Below, in pieces: positions 36,135 to 45,411 of a stretch of 64,000 nt of DNA; position 1 is the first letter of the stretch; the number at the start of each line of letters is the position of its first letter. The stretch lies in the NCBI RefSeq assembly GCF_009914055.1, contig NZ_CP028271.1:2356001-2420000 (forward strand). Reading direction: 5' to 3'. A program made the translations under genes and the position numbers. The notes below the pieces were generated by a model that saw only the letters and a list, made by a program, of their open reading frames with translations, was not told the DNA's origin and did no database searches. Source of the DNA: Mixta intestinalis. GTDB taxonomy: Bacteria > Pseudomonadota > Gammaproteobacteria > Enterobacterales > Enterobacteriaceae.

Positions 36135-37676
36135 TTATGCTTTAGCCTTCGGCATCTGCGATACCAGCGACAGGTTCACATCCATTCCCTCAACCTGGAA
36201 ATGCGGCACCGCGTACAGTTTCACGCGGAAGAATCCTGGGTTGTCTTCGATATCTTCCACCACGACTTTCGCGTCACGCAGCGGATGCGATGCCTGTAGT
36301 TCGTCGCCGGGATCCGTCATCTCGGTTACCAGACCGCGTACCCAGGTGTTCAGCTCCAGCTCCAGCAGGCGTCGATCTTTCGTCGTCCCGATATTCTCGC
36401 GCTGGATAAGCTTCAGATAGTGAGCGATGCGTGATAACAGAAAGATGTAGGGTAAACGGGCGTTGATGCGGCTGTTCGCGGTAGCGTCTGCCGTATCGTA
36501 CAGCGCAGGTTTCTGCGTTGAGTTCGCTGAGAAAAAGCAGGCATAGTCACGGTTTTTGTAATACGACAGCGGAATAAAGCCCAGGCTGGCAAACTCAAAT
36601 TCCCGCGTCTCCGGTATCATGACTTCCGACGGGATTTTCACCTGGTTACCTGTTCCCAGGTCATACAGATGTATCGGCAGGTCATGGACCGCGCCGCCCG
36701 CCTGCGGACCACGTATCTGTACGCACCAGCCATTGTTAATAAAGCTGCGCACCATGTTCGCCGCGAACGCGAACGACGCGTTAGTCCACAGATAGCGTCC
36801 GTGGTCTGGACCCTTCACTTCTTCTACGTAGTTGAAGCTGCGTACCGGCACCGTGTCCGGTCCGTACGGCAGACGTCCCAACACGCGTGGCATTACCAGA
36901 CCGATATAGCGCGCATCGTCCGTCTCGCGGAAAGATTTCCACTTGATGTACTCCGCACGGTCAAAGTAGTTGCCAATATCTTTAATGGCCGCCACCTCTT
37001 CCATCGTCTCCTTCAGGAAGAATTTCGGCCCGGCTGAGCCGATAAACGGCATGTGCGCCGCCGCTGATACTTTAGAAATGTTGCGCAGCAGCGCCACGTC
37101 CTGTGCCGAGGCATCAAATTCATAGGCCGAGATCAGCGCGCCGATCGGCTCGCCGCCCGGCGTGTCGTATTCTGCCACGTAGGTTTGCAGGTAAAGCCCG
37201 CTCTGCACGATTTCCGGCGCGTCTTCAAAGTCCTGGCGCAGATCTTCTTTCGACAGATCCAGCAGCTCCAGCTTCACGTTTTGACGGAAGTCTGTCCGAT
37301 CTACCAATGATTTCACGCCGCGCCACAGTGATTCCACTGCCTGAAACTCAGGGTGGTGTAGCACCGCATCCAGCTGGCGGCTTATCTGCTGATCCAGCTC
37401 CGCGATATGGTGATCTATCAGCGTCTTGTCCAGCTTCTCTACCCGCGTGCCCGCGTGGCTCAGGCGCTCCAGGAATACCTGCATAGCCGCCGTCAGTCGC
37501 TCATCTGCCGTCGCGTCCGACATCGCCTGCGCATCCTGCCATACGTCCGGCGCGCTCAGCCGCGTCACCGGGTTCAGATTGATTTTTTTAAACAGCGAGG
37601 CGTAAACGCTACCCGCTTCAGAACGTTCCAGCACCTGGCTTTCGCCGCCTGCGGCGTTTTCATTTTGTACAGACAT
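36135..37676 (-). CDS. tssC: T6SS sheath large subunit TssC
   Basis: TssC pairs with TssB to form the contractile sheath. The 513-residue product has the family landmarks FQAVESLWRGVKSLVDRT (about 100-120), PFIGSAGPKFF (about 205), and a C-terminal KVVVEDIEDNPGFFRVKLY. The ATG at 37676 has AGAGAAG at good spacing; another ATG two codons earlier is possible. Confidence 0.96.
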   Translation of the reverse strand: MSVQNENAAGGESQVLERSEAGSVYASLFKKINLNPVTRLSAPDVWQDAQAMSDATADERLTAAMQVFLERLSHAGTRVEKLDKTLIDHHIAELDQQISRQLDAVLHHPEFQAVESLWRGVKSLVDRTDFRQNVKLELLDLSKEDLRQDFEDAPEIVQSGLYLQTYVAEYDTPGGEPIGALISAYEFDASAQDVALLRNISKVSAAAHMPFIGSAGPKFFLKETMEEVAAIKDIGNYFDRAEYIKWKSFRETDDARYIGLVMPRVLGRLPYGPDTVPVRSFNYVEEVKGPDHGRYLWTNASFAFAANMVRSFINNGWCVQIRGPQAGGAVHDLPIHLYDLGTGNQVKIPSEVMIPETREFEFASLGFIPLSYYKNRDYACFFSANSTQKPALYDTADATANSRINARLPYIFLLSRIAHYLKLIQRENIGTTKDRRLLELELNTWVRGLVTEMTDPGDELQASHPLRDAKVVVEDIEDNPGFFRVKLYAVPHFQVEGMDVNLSLVSQMPKAKA

Positions 37677-37714
37677 CAGCATCTTCTCTCGTTAATCCGT
37701 TAATCCCGTTGCCG

Positions 37715-38212
37715 TCACGCCTGATCCGGCACCAGCGCAGACAGTTCGCTGCGCAGCCCGTCGCTCAGCGTCGGGTCCTGGAGAATTTTTTCCAGTTCCC
37801 GACGGAACGCCTGGTTATCCAGCAGGTTCGCCTTCAGATCGCGCAGCAGACTGCGCATTGCGAGCATCGCTTTCAGCTGTGGGATCTGGCGCGCTACTTG
37901 CTCAGGCGTAAAATCATTCATCTCGCGGAAAGAAAGGCGAACGTTCTCTTCGCTGCCGTCACCGGCCAGCGTGTTCTCAACGGTGAGATTGACATCGGGG
38001 GCATAGTCAGCAAGAACGCTGTTGAAATTATTTTTATTAATATTAATTTTGCTTCTTTCTGACACCGGTAATTCAGCTTTCCCGTTACTAAAATCACCTA
38101 CTGCCAGCAGTTTTAACGGTAGCTCGACTTTTTTCTGCGCCCCACCGGTATGGAGATCGAGCCGGATATTTACACGTGCTTTTGGCACCTCATTTTGAAA
38201 GGTATCAGCCAT
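37715..38212 (-). CDS. tssB: T6SS sheath small subunit TssB
   Basis: TssB is the small sheath subunit. The 165-residue protein starts MADTFQNEVPKARVNI and has LPLKLLAVGDFSNG and the C-terminal helix region LKAMLAMRSLLRDLKANLLD that interlocks with TssC. The start at 38212 follows AAGGGAA; the longer frame adds 25 residues with no family match. It is the first core gene of the locus, so its long upstream gap likely contains the main T6SS promoter. Confidence 0.95.
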   Translation of the reverse strand: MADTFQNEVPKARVNIRLDLHTGGAQKKVELPLKLLAVGDFSNGKAELPVSERSKININKNNFNSVLADYAPDVNLTVENTLAGDGSEENVRLSFREMNDFTPEQVARQIPQLKAMLAMRSLLRDLKANLLDNQAFRRELEKILQDPTLSDGLRSELSALVPDQA

Positions 38213-38987
38213 AAAATTCCCTTTATTAAAAATACGATGAACATTCAGTACGGCAAATTTCGGGTTAATCCTAGAGCAAAATGTCAATACAGATCAACTT
38301 AACGGATCAAAGATCTGATATGAAGTTAATACTCAGAATTTTCTTCTAAGTATTAGATAAAAACAATATTGTCCAGATGGTTCACATACAGCATAAATAT
38401 TGACTTTAAAAATATAAAAAGTGATTTATACTGCCGTAGGTTTAAATATCAGGATAAAAACAATATTAGAATAAATAATTGATTTTCATCAAATTAAATA
38501 ACCAACCTCAAAATAATAAATAATTTAAAACCACCAAATTAATAAATCCAAAATATAAATAATAATTTTGCTATTGCATTAGCTGCGCAGATCGATAGCA
38601 AACAAAACATTAAAAAATAAAACAATCAAAACAGCATATATTTATACGATATTTTATTAACGGGCATGATGACTTCAGCAATAATTGCAGGTAAAAAACT
38701 GCATCGTTAACGTTGAAGTGAACCAGACAGCAACCTGAAATAGCTGCATTCAGGACATAATATTTGGGGGATCAAAGCAAAAAATAGAAAGGAATAGTGT
38801 GCGATTTTCTTATACTATTTATCGTGAAAGATGCGCAAGATTGTTTATCTGATACGAAAAACCACAGAGTTATTACACTGTTGTGCTGTAAATTGATTAA
38901 CTGCCTTAACTTTGGTTAGGCGCAGGTCGGCTCTTTTAATAGCAGAGCGGCATAGCCTGTCAGCCATACCGCCTTGTCCGTTCCCGG
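38213..38987. promoter_or_regulatory. long AT-rich region upstream of tssB
   Basis: There are 775 bases with no credible gene. The part from about 38280 to 38700 is extremely AT-rich with A-tracts, the kind of DNA that H-NS silences in enterobacteria (inference). It probably contains the T6SS promoter. I could not find a convincing sigma-54 site or operator. Confidence 0.5.
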
Positions 38988-39245
38988 TTAGCGCATCACA
39001 GGAGGACGGGGAGCGCCGGGATTAAGGCGAGTGGGTTGATTAAGAGCACGCCTTGCCAGCCAGTAAAGAAGTACTCTCTCATCGTCTCCTTCGTGATCGG
39101 CCATCGACAGCAGCTTAAGGGAAAGTGTAGATTTATTTACCGGCTGCCTGGCTTCGCTCAGCGCAACTACGGCGCGCCCGATCAAACAGCAGACCTCATC
39201 TTCTTTTTCTACGGTACCAGTGGATTCATATGTAGCATTTTTCAT
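38988..39245 (-). CDS. small YmgB/AriR-like regulator
   Basis: This 85-residue, mainly helical protein has the core DEVCCLIGRAVVALSEARQP, then VNKSTLSLKLL and VLLYWLARRAL. This resembles the YmgB/AriR family of biofilm and acid-resistance connector proteins (EEESAVLGQAVTNLM, then NKNIILSLIHSLE). It lies at the upstream border of the T6SS, on the same strand, with no T6SS gene beyond it. A regulatory role toward the T6SS would be inference only. Confidence 0.55.
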   Translation of the reverse strand: MKNATYESTGTVEKEDEVCCLIGRAVVALSEARQPVNKSTLSLKLLSMADHEGDDERVLLYWLARRALNQPTRLNPGAPRPPVMR

Positions 39246-39569
39246 ATTTCCTCCCGTTATCTAAATAATTAGTCTGGCACACAGGATGGTTTCGTGCCGC
39301 AACCGTCTCGCCTGTGAAATATATTGCAACGCTTATTGAGGTTTGCTTGCGATTTACTGGCCTGGTTAACGAAAAGAGCCTGTCGCTGCCGTACATGGGC
39401 TTGTTTACAACGCTTAAAGGCGAAACTGACGTACTGGCGGTTGCCTGACGCGGTTAACTGCATTAGAATAATTTACCTGTCAGGCACAAAAGACACACAT
39501 ATTCAACTTTCAATCACCCTGTTTAACACTACTGCGTTAATCCCTCTTTCAGCGTCAGTCGCCGTGCAA
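39246..39569. other. unassigned gap between ariR-like gene and yhjX control region
   Basis: No gene can be supported. A 64-codon minus-strand frame (39269-39463) and an opposing plus-strand frame both look codon-like, but neither has a ribosome-binding site or recognisable family. It may be a gene relic. Confidence 0.3.
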
Positions 39570-39621
39570 TGCCATTCATACCTTCTCAGCGGCATTTCAT
39601 TCCCGATTAGTGGCTATTCAT
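39570..39621 (+). promoter_or_regulatory. three phased YpdB-type binding repeats upstream of yhjX
   Basis: The repeats are TGCCATTCAT (39570-39579), GGCATTTCAT (39591-39600) and GGCTATTCAT (39612-39621), separated by exactly 11 bases each. The E. coli yhjX promoter is controlled by YpdB through GGCATTTCAT-N11-GGCATTTCAT (known). The middle copy is identical to that half-site and the spacing is the same. The ypdA-ypdB genes are in this window. Confidence 0.85.
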
Positions 39622-39696
39622 GGCATTTTCCCCTGCGTTTATCAGGGTCGCTCTACCATCAGCTTAATTCAGGCATTCCCGCATGGGAGAGAGATG

Positions 39697-40923
39697 ATGA
39701 ACAAAACGAAGCAAACCTACCCACAAAATCTTGTTCGCTGGCTGACGCTAACCGGCACCATCATTACCCAATTTGCGCTGGGCTCGGTCTATACCTGGAG
39801 CCTGTTTAACGGCCAGCTATCACAGAAACTTGATGCTCCGGTGAGCCAGGTCGCCTTCTCATTTGGCCTGTTGAGTCTTGGGCTGGCGCTCTCCTCTTCC
39901 ATTGCCGGTAAGCTCCAGGAACGGTTTGGCGTGCGTAACGTCACCATTGGCGCAGGCATATTAATGGCGCTGGGCTTTTATCTGACGTCACAGGCCAATT
40001 CGCTGCTAATGCTGTGGCTGAGCGCAGGCGTACTGGTAGGGCTGGCGGACGGTGCCGGTTATCTGTTGACGTTATCCAACTGTGTCAAATGGTTTCCGGA
40101 ACGTAAAGGCGTGATTTCCGCCTGCGCCATCGGTGCCTATGGCCTCGGCAGCCTCGGCTTTAAATTTATTTGCAGCAGCCTGCTGCTTCATTTCAGCCTG
40201 GAAACCACCTTCCTGATCTGGGGCGTGCTGGCGATGAGCATGGTGATTATCGGTGCGTTGCTGATGAAAGATGCGCCGCGTCAGGAGATGACTTCACGTC
40301 AGGGCCAGCCCGCCGCCCGCGATTACAGCCTGGCAGAATCGATGCGTATGCCGCAGTACTGGATGCTGGCGCTGATGTTCCTGACCGCCTGCATGAGCGG
40401 CCTCTATGTGATTGGCGTAGCTAAGGATATTGGCGAAGGCATGGTACATCTCAGCGCACAAACCGCAGCCAACGCGGTTACCGTTATCGCCATCGCCAAC
40501 CTGAGCGGACGTCTGGTACTCGGCGTGTTATCCGATAAAATGGCGCGCATTCGGGTTATTACTCTGGCGCAGATCGTTTCGCTGGCGGGGATGGGCATTT
40601 TGCTGTTCACCCATATGAATGAAATGACTTTCTTTATCTCCGTCGCCTGCGTTGCCTTTAGCTTTGGCGGCACCATTACCGTTTATCCTTCGCTGGTCAG
40701 TGATTTCTTTGGGCTGAACAACCTGACGAAGAACTACGGCGTTATCTATCTTGGCTTTGGTATTGGCAGCGTGCTGGGTTCGCTTATCGCTTCGCTGTTT
40801 GGCGGTTTTACCGTCACCTTTAGCCTGATTATGACGCTGCTGGTGATTTCGCTGGTGATGTCACTCATTATCCGTATACCACACCGGGAGCACCGCCTGT
40901 CACCGCTCTGGCAGCGTAGCTAA
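39697..40923 (+). CDS. yhjX: MFS pyruvate transporter YhjX
   Basis: This 12-transmembrane major facilitator of 408 residues is very close to E. coli YhjX along its length (ALGSVYTWSLFNGQLSQKLD, PVSQVAFSFGLLSLGLALSS, LTLSNCVKWFPERKG). YhjX belongs to the oxalate/formate antiporter group and is induced by the pyruvate-responsive YpdA/YpdB system; it is thought to move pyruvate. The ATG at 39697 has GGAG seven bases upstream; the preceding ATG at 39694 is an alternative. A strong terminator follows, shared with the convergent lactonase gene. Confidence 0.93.
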   Translation: MNKTKQTYPQNLVRWLTLTGTIITQFALGSVYTWSLFNGQLSQKLDAPVSQVAFSFGLLSLGLALSSSIAGKLQERFGVRNVTIGAGILMALGFYLTSQANSLLMLWLSAGVLVGLADGAGYLLTLSNCVKWFPERKGVISACAIGAYGLGSLGFKFICSSLLLHFSLETTFLIWGVLAMSMVIIGALLMKDAPRQEMTSRQGQPAARDYSLAESMRMPQYWMLALMFLTACMSGLYVIGVAKDIGEGMVHLSAQTAANAVTVIAIANLSGRLVLGVLSDKMARIRVITLAQIVSLAGMGILLFTHMNEMTFFISVACVAFSFGGTITVYPSLVSDFFGLNNLTKNYGVIYLGFGIGSVLGSLIASLFGGFTVTFSLIMTLLVISLVMSLIIRIPHREHRLSPLWQRS

Positions 40924-40937
40924 TCCTTTTACCGCTG

Positions 40938-40960
40938 CGGGCGAGTCAATGACTCGCCCG
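40938..40960. terminator. bidirectional terminator between yhjX and the lactonase gene
   Basis: CGGGCGAGTCA and TGACTCGCCCG form a long stem followed by TTTTG on the plus strand, between two convergent genes. Confidence 0.85.
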
Positions 40961-40968
40961 TTTTGTTA

Positions 40969-41841
40969 TTAGCCAAACAGCGGTTCCGGCTGACCGGCGA
41001 CCGGCATACGCACCGCCAGCAGGCTGCCGGACCAGGGATACTGTGCCAGTTCCTCTGCGCTGCGGTTCTCACGCGAGCTGGTGATATAGAGCGTTTTCAG
41101 ATCGTCGCCGCCAAAGGCCACCATCGTCGGCCAGCGCACCGGCAGCGGGATTTCATCAACAATCTCAGCGGAGCGCGGATCGATACGCACAATGCGCCCG
41201 CCGTCAAACATCGCCGACCAGTAAAAACCGTCTTCATCCACCGCCGCGCCATCAGGCTGTAGCCCATCGCTAAAGCGGCGGAACAGTTCACGCTTGCCGG
41301 GGTTACCGTTTACCGCATCGAGCGGATAACGCCAGATAACATGGTTAGAGGTATCGCTGTGCCAAGCCCAGCGACGATCGGGCGAAAACGCCAGTCCGTT
41401 AGATATCTGGAGGTCATTTTCGATAATATGCAACTGAAGATCGCTATCAAGACGACAGAGTATCGCACCGTTGCGATCCTGCGGCTCCCATAGGGTCCCG
41501 CACCAGAAGCGGCCAAAGGGATCGACCCTTCCGTCATTAAAGCGGCTTTTGCTGGCCTCGCCGGGATGCTCCGCCACTTTGCGCTGCGGCCTGCCCTGTT
41601 CATCCAGAAACCAGATGCCGCTGCGCATCGCAGCCACCAGCCCTCCCTCGCGGCGCAGACCGATACAGCCAATCTCTTCATGCTGGGGAAAAACCTGATG
41701 CTCACCGCTTGCAGGATCGAAGCGGTGCAGCGCCGGAGCCAGGATATCCACAAACCACAGCGCCTGCTCTGCGGTTGACCATAGCGGGCATTCACCCAGC
41801 TCCGTTTCAATAGGTAAAACACGCTCCACTTGCCAGTTCAT
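40969..41841 (-). CDS. SMP-30/gluconolactonase-family lactonase
   Basis: This 290-residue six-bladed beta-propeller hydrolyses a sugar lactone, substrate unknown. Metal ligands of the family are present: the Glu of LGECPLW (about 17), the Asn of RFNDGRVDP (about 102), the Asn of ISNGLAFSPD (about 148), and the Asp of LQPDGAAVDEDGFYWSA (about 197-199). GGAG precedes the ATG. It lies 92 bases after bglB on the same strand and might be co-transcribed, although its chemistry (aldonolactones) does not need phospho-beta-glucosides. Confidence 0.85.
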   Translation of the reverse strand: MNWQVERVLPIETELGECPLWSTAEQALWFVDILAPALHRFDPASGEHQVFPQHEEIGCIGLRREGGLVAAMRSGIWFLDEQGRPQRKVAEHPGEASKSRFNDGRVDPFGRFWCGTLWEPQDRNGAILCRLDSDLQLHIIENDLQISNGLAFSPDRRWAWHSDTSNHVIWRYPLDAVNGNPGKRELFRRFSDGLQPDGAAVDEDGFYWSAMFDGGRIVRIDPRSAEIVDEIPLPVRWPTMVAFGGDDLKTLYITSSRENRSAEELAQYPWSGSLLAVRMPVAGQPEPLFG

Positions 41842-41933
41842 GCACGCTCCTTTTTCACTAGCGGATTGATGCCTAAACTGTAGCGGAAATCGGCGTGGAG
41901 CGGTTTATCCGTGCGGTAAAATCGACAAACGTC

Positions 41934-43328
41934 TTAAGGTTTCAGGTTGGCACCGCCGGTCGCGATAACCTGCTGATACCACCAGAAGCTCTGCTTACGG
42001 TAGCGTGCCAGCGTTCCTTCGCCTTGATCATTACGATCGACGTAGATGAAGCCGTAGCGTTTTGAGATCTCCGCTTTTGAAGCGCTGATCAGATCGATTG
42101 GCCCCCAGCTGGTGTAGCCCATCACATTTACGCCATCTTCCAGCGCCTCGGCAACCTGCACCAGATGATCGTTCATATAGTCAATGCGATAGCTATCCTG
42201 AATGGTGCCGTCAGCTTCCAGCTTATCTTTCGCGCCCAGCCCATTTTCCACAATAAACAGCGGTTTCTGATAGCGATCCCACAGCATATTCAACAGCGTG
42301 CGCAGGCCAATCGGATCGATCTGCCAGCCCCACTCAGAGCAGGCGAGATGCGGATTCTGTACCATGCTGAGAATATTGCCTCGCGCCTTCTGATTCAGCG
42401 CTTCATCAGTGGTCACGCAGCCGCTCATGTAGTAGCTAAACGAGATAAAATCGACGGTTTCGCGCAGCGCAAGGCGATCTTCTTCGGTAATATCCAGTTC
42501 GATCTGCTGCTCGCGCAGGAAGCGCAGCATGTAGCCAGGCCATGCGCCACGGCACTGCACATCGCCAAAGAACAGCCAGCTGCGGTTCTCCTGTAACGTA
42601 GCAAACACATCTTCAGGCTTGCAGCTGAGCGGGTACATCAAACCACCGAGCAGCATGTTACCGATTTTCGCGTCAGGAATAATTTCATGACAGGCCTTTA
42701 CCGCCAGCGCGCTGGCAACCAGCTGATGATGGATCGCCTGGTAGATCGCGCCTTTGCTGCTGTCGCCGGGCAACCCAACACCGGTAAAAGGCGCATGCAG
42801 TGACATATTGATTTCATTGAAGGTAAGCCACAGCTTCACTTTATGCTGATAGCGCTGGAAAACGGTACGCGCATAGCGCTGGAAGAAATCAATCAGCTGA
42901 CGATTGCCCCAACCACCATATTTTTTCACCAGCCCCATTGGCATTTCGTAATGGGAAAGGGTCACCAACGGTTGAATATTATAGCGCGCCAGTTCGTCAA
43001 GCAGCCGATCGTAGTAGGCCAGACCCGCTTCGTTTGGCTGCGTTTCATCGCCCTGCGGGAAAATACGCGTCCAGGCGATAGAGATGCGCAGGCAGCGAAA
43101 GCCCATTTCGGCAAACAGCGCCACATCTTCTGGATAACGGTGATAAAAATCGATAGCGATATCTTTCAGCGAGCGATCGCCCGGCACGCGTTCTATAACC
43201 GGTCCAAAAATACCCTGTGGCTGTACATCCGAGGTGGATAAGCCTTTACCATCCTCCTGCCATGCCCCTTCAACCTGATTAGCGGCAATTGCCCCACCCC
43301 ATAAGAAATTATCCGGAAAGCGTTTCAT
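41934..43328 (-). CDS. bglB: 6-phospho-beta-glucosidase (GH1)
   Basis: This enzyme splits the phosphorylated beta-glucosides delivered by BglF into glucose 6-phosphate and the aglycone. The 464-residue GH1 enzyme has FLWGGAIAANQVEGAW at the start, the acid/base Glu in LTFNEINMS (about 175) and the nucleophile Glu in FIVENGLGAKD (about 370). The ATG at 43328 has GGAG at good spacing, two bases after the bglF stop. bglA or ascB are equally possible names; the operon context favours bglB. Confidence 0.92.
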   Translation of the reverse strand: MKRFPDNFLWGGAIAANQVEGAWQEDGKGLSTSDVQPQGIFGPVIERVPGDRSLKDIAIDFYHRYPEDVALFAEMGFRCLRISIAWTRIFPQGDETQPNEAGLAYYDRLLDELARYNIQPLVTLSHYEMPMGLVKKYGGWGNRQLIDFFQRYARTVFQRYQHKVKLWLTFNEINMSLHAPFTGVGLPGDSSKGAIYQAIHHQLVASALAVKACHEIIPDAKIGNMLLGGLMYPLSCKPEDVFATLQENRSWLFFGDVQCRGAWPGYMLRFLREQQIELDITEEDRLALRETVDFISFSYYMSGCVTTDEALNQKARGNILSMVQNPHLACSEWGWQIDPIGLRTLLNMLWDRYQKPLFIVENGLGAKDKLEADGTIQDSYRIDYMNDHLVQVAEALEDGVNVMGYTSWGPIDLISASKAEISKRYGFIYVDRNDQGEGTLARYRKQSFWWYQQVIATGGANLKP

Positions 43329-43330
43329 AT

Positions 43331-45268
43331 TCACTCCTTGTTGTCGTGGTGCACGCCAAGAAAAGGCGCGCCTGCGTGGATGGTATTGCTGTCGGCCAGC
43401 GTAACCACTTGGGTAAAGTCTTCACTATTGCTGATCACGATCGGCGTAGTGAGATCGAATCCGGCGTCCAGGATCGCCTGACGATTGAACTCCAGCAGCA
43501 GATCGCCCGGCTTGACGGCGTCGCCCGGCTTGACGTGCGCGGTAAAATGCTCGCCGTTGAGCTTAACGGTATCAATACCGATATGGATGAGTAGTTCAAT
43601 GCCGCTATCGCTGAGCAGGCCAATAGCGTGACGCGTAGTAAACAGTGAGGCCACCTCGCCATAGAAAGGCGAGACGACGACGCCATCCTGCGGCACAATC
43701 GCTGCGCCGCTACCCAGCAGCCCGCTGGCAAAGGTGGCATCGGGAACCTGGTCTAGTGCAACAACGGTGCCGCTAAGCGGTGCCAGCAGCGTCTCAACGC
43801 CAGAATGACGATCGGAAGTTAAGGCTGAACGGGATATATCGGCAGGCGCATTCGTGGCGCTATCGGCTTCAGCTGCGGCAGATGCTGTCGTACCGGCCGC
43901 AGCTGTGGGCAGACCCGCAATGATAGTCAACACGGCGCTGACCAGCAGCGCCAGCAGTGCGCCGCCAATCGCTCCCCAGACGCTCAGATCGATTCCGGAC
44001 GCGGGGATAAACTGCGCCAGGCTGAAGATACTGGTCAGTCCAAAGGAATAGGCATGGCTTCCACACAATGCGACTACCGCACTGCCAAGCGCACCGCCGA
44101 TACAGCCAAAAATAAACGGACGACGACGCGGCAACGTTACGCCATAGACTACCGGTTCGGTAATGCCGAATACCGCTGCCGTCGCTCCCGAACCTGCCAG
44201 CATTTTCAGCTGCGCATCGCGGGTACGCAGCATCACCCCTAAGCTGGCTCCGGCCTGCCCCATCACGGCGGGAAGCACCAGCGGTACCAGCGTATCCTGT
44301 CCCAGCACGGCCAGGTTGTTCATCATCAACGGGATAAAGCCCCAGTGCAGACCAAAGATAACGCAGACCTGCCAGAAGCCGCCCACAACGATACCAGCCA
44401 GCCAGGGAGCGAAGGCGTAAATAGCCTGGTAACCTTCAGCCAGCGCGTGGCTAAGCCAGGTAGCTACTGGCCCAATCAGCAGGAAAGTTAACGGAACGGT
44501 TACCAGCAGACAGATCAGCGGCGTAAACAGGTTTTTTATTACGTCAGGCAGAACCTTCACGCACTGTTTCTCCAGCCAGCAGCTGAGCCAGGCGGCGAAA
44601 ATAACCGGAATCACCGAACCGCTGTAATTCAGAAAGGTAACAGGAATACCCAAAAACAGCTGGGCGGGCGCGCCAGCCTGGGTACTGGCGTTAAACGCCT
44701 CAATCATCAGCGGATGCGTTAAAGCACCGCCGATCACCATTGTCAGGAACGGACTGCCACCAAATTTTTTCCCGGCGGTATAGCCCAGCACTATCGGCAG
44801 GAAATAAAACAGCGCGTCGCTGGCGACAAACCAGATTTTATAGGTTCCACTTTCCGTCGTCATCCATCCGCAGGCTACGCAGAGCGCCAGGATACCTTTC
44901 AGGATCCCGGCACCAGCAAGTACACCAAGAAAAGGGGTAAAAATACCGGAGATAGTATCGATAAGGCGGTTAAATAGCTTCTCTTTACCCTTTTTTTCCG
45001 TGGTGACGGGTGCATCATCTTTATAGCCCAGCTGCTGGCAAATCGCCTGCCAGACCTCATGCACATGATTACCAATTACTACCTGAAACTGCCCCCCGCT
45101 AATCACAACCATAATCACACCGGGGTGCGCTTTGAGTCCCTCGCTGTCGGCCAGCGCGTTATCCTTTAATTTAAAGCGCAACCGGGTAGCGCAGTGTATT
45201 ACGCTGACGATATTATCGCTTCCGCCTACACCGCTAATAATATCCCTGGCTATCTGTTGATTCGGCAT
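43331..45268 (-). CDS. bglF: beta-glucoside PTS permease EIIBCA (BglF)
   Basis: This protein takes up and phosphorylates beta-glucosides and controls BglG by phosphorylation. The 645-residue protein has EIIB at the N-terminus (phosphorylated Cys in VIHCATRLRFKL), the membrane EIIC domain (about 105-460), an Ala-rich linker, then EIIA (about 490-640) with the active His in LLIHIGIDTVKLNG. AAGGA precedes the ATG at 45268. It is transcribed after bglG across the second RAT/terminator element. Confidence 0.95.
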   Translation of the reverse strand: MPNQQIARDIISGVGGSDNIVSVIHCATRLRFKLKDNALADSEGLKAHPGVIMVVISGGQFQVVIGNHVHEVWQAICQQLGYKDDAPVTTEKKGKEKLFNRLIDTISGIFTPFLGVLAGAGILKGILALCVACGWMTTESGTYKIWFVASDALFYFLPIVLGYTAGKKFGGSPFLTMVIGGALTHPLMIEAFNASTQAGAPAQLFLGIPVTFLNYSGSVIPVIFAAWLSCWLEKQCVKVLPDVIKNLFTPLICLLVTVPLTFLLIGPVATWLSHALAEGYQAIYAFAPWLAGIVVGGFWQVCVIFGLHWGFIPLMMNNLAVLGQDTLVPLVLPAVMGQAGASLGVMLRTRDAQLKMLAGSGATAAVFGITEPVVYGVTLPRRRPFIFGCIGGALGSAVVALCGSHAYSFGLTSIFSLAQFIPASGIDLSVWGAIGGALLALLVSAVLTIIAGLPTAAAGTTASAAAEADSATNAPADISRSALTSDRHSGVETLLAPLSGTVVALDQVPDATFASGLLGSGAAIVPQDGVVVSPFYGEVASLFTTRHAIGLLSDSGIELLIHIGIDTVKLNGEHFTAHVKPGDAVKPGDLLLEFNRQAILDAGFDLTTPIVISNSEDFTQVVTLADSNTIHAGAPFLGVHHDNKE

Positions 45269-45310
45269 ATTCAATCCTTTTATAACGGCCACCTACAGGC
45301 GGCATAGTGC

Positions 45311-45387
45311 TAATAAAAAAAAACCTGACGACAGGCCTTGTTAATAAGGCTGCCTTCAGGTTTTGCCTGCCGAAGCAGTAACAATCC
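45311..45387 (-). promoter_or_regulatory. RAT antiterminator and overlapping terminator between bglG and bglF
   Basis: On the minus strand 45387-45359 reads GGATTGTTACTGCTTCGGCA followed by GGCAAAACC, the classic BglG-binding RAT sequence. The last bases overlap a terminator stem (AACCTGA...TCAGGTT) with a run of nine T. When BglG binds, the terminator cannot form and bglF-bglB are transcribed. Confidence 0.93.
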
Positions 45388-45411
45388 AGAATTTATTTAC
45401 TGAATAAAACG

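Noticed and set aside
38213..38987. Sigma-54 promoter for tssB
   Set aside because: No TGGCAC-N5-TTGC-like sequence found in either orientation by eye.
39269..39463. 64-codon minus-strand frame before yhjX
   Set aside because: No ribosome-binding site and no family match; a plus-strand frame over the same bases looks equally good.
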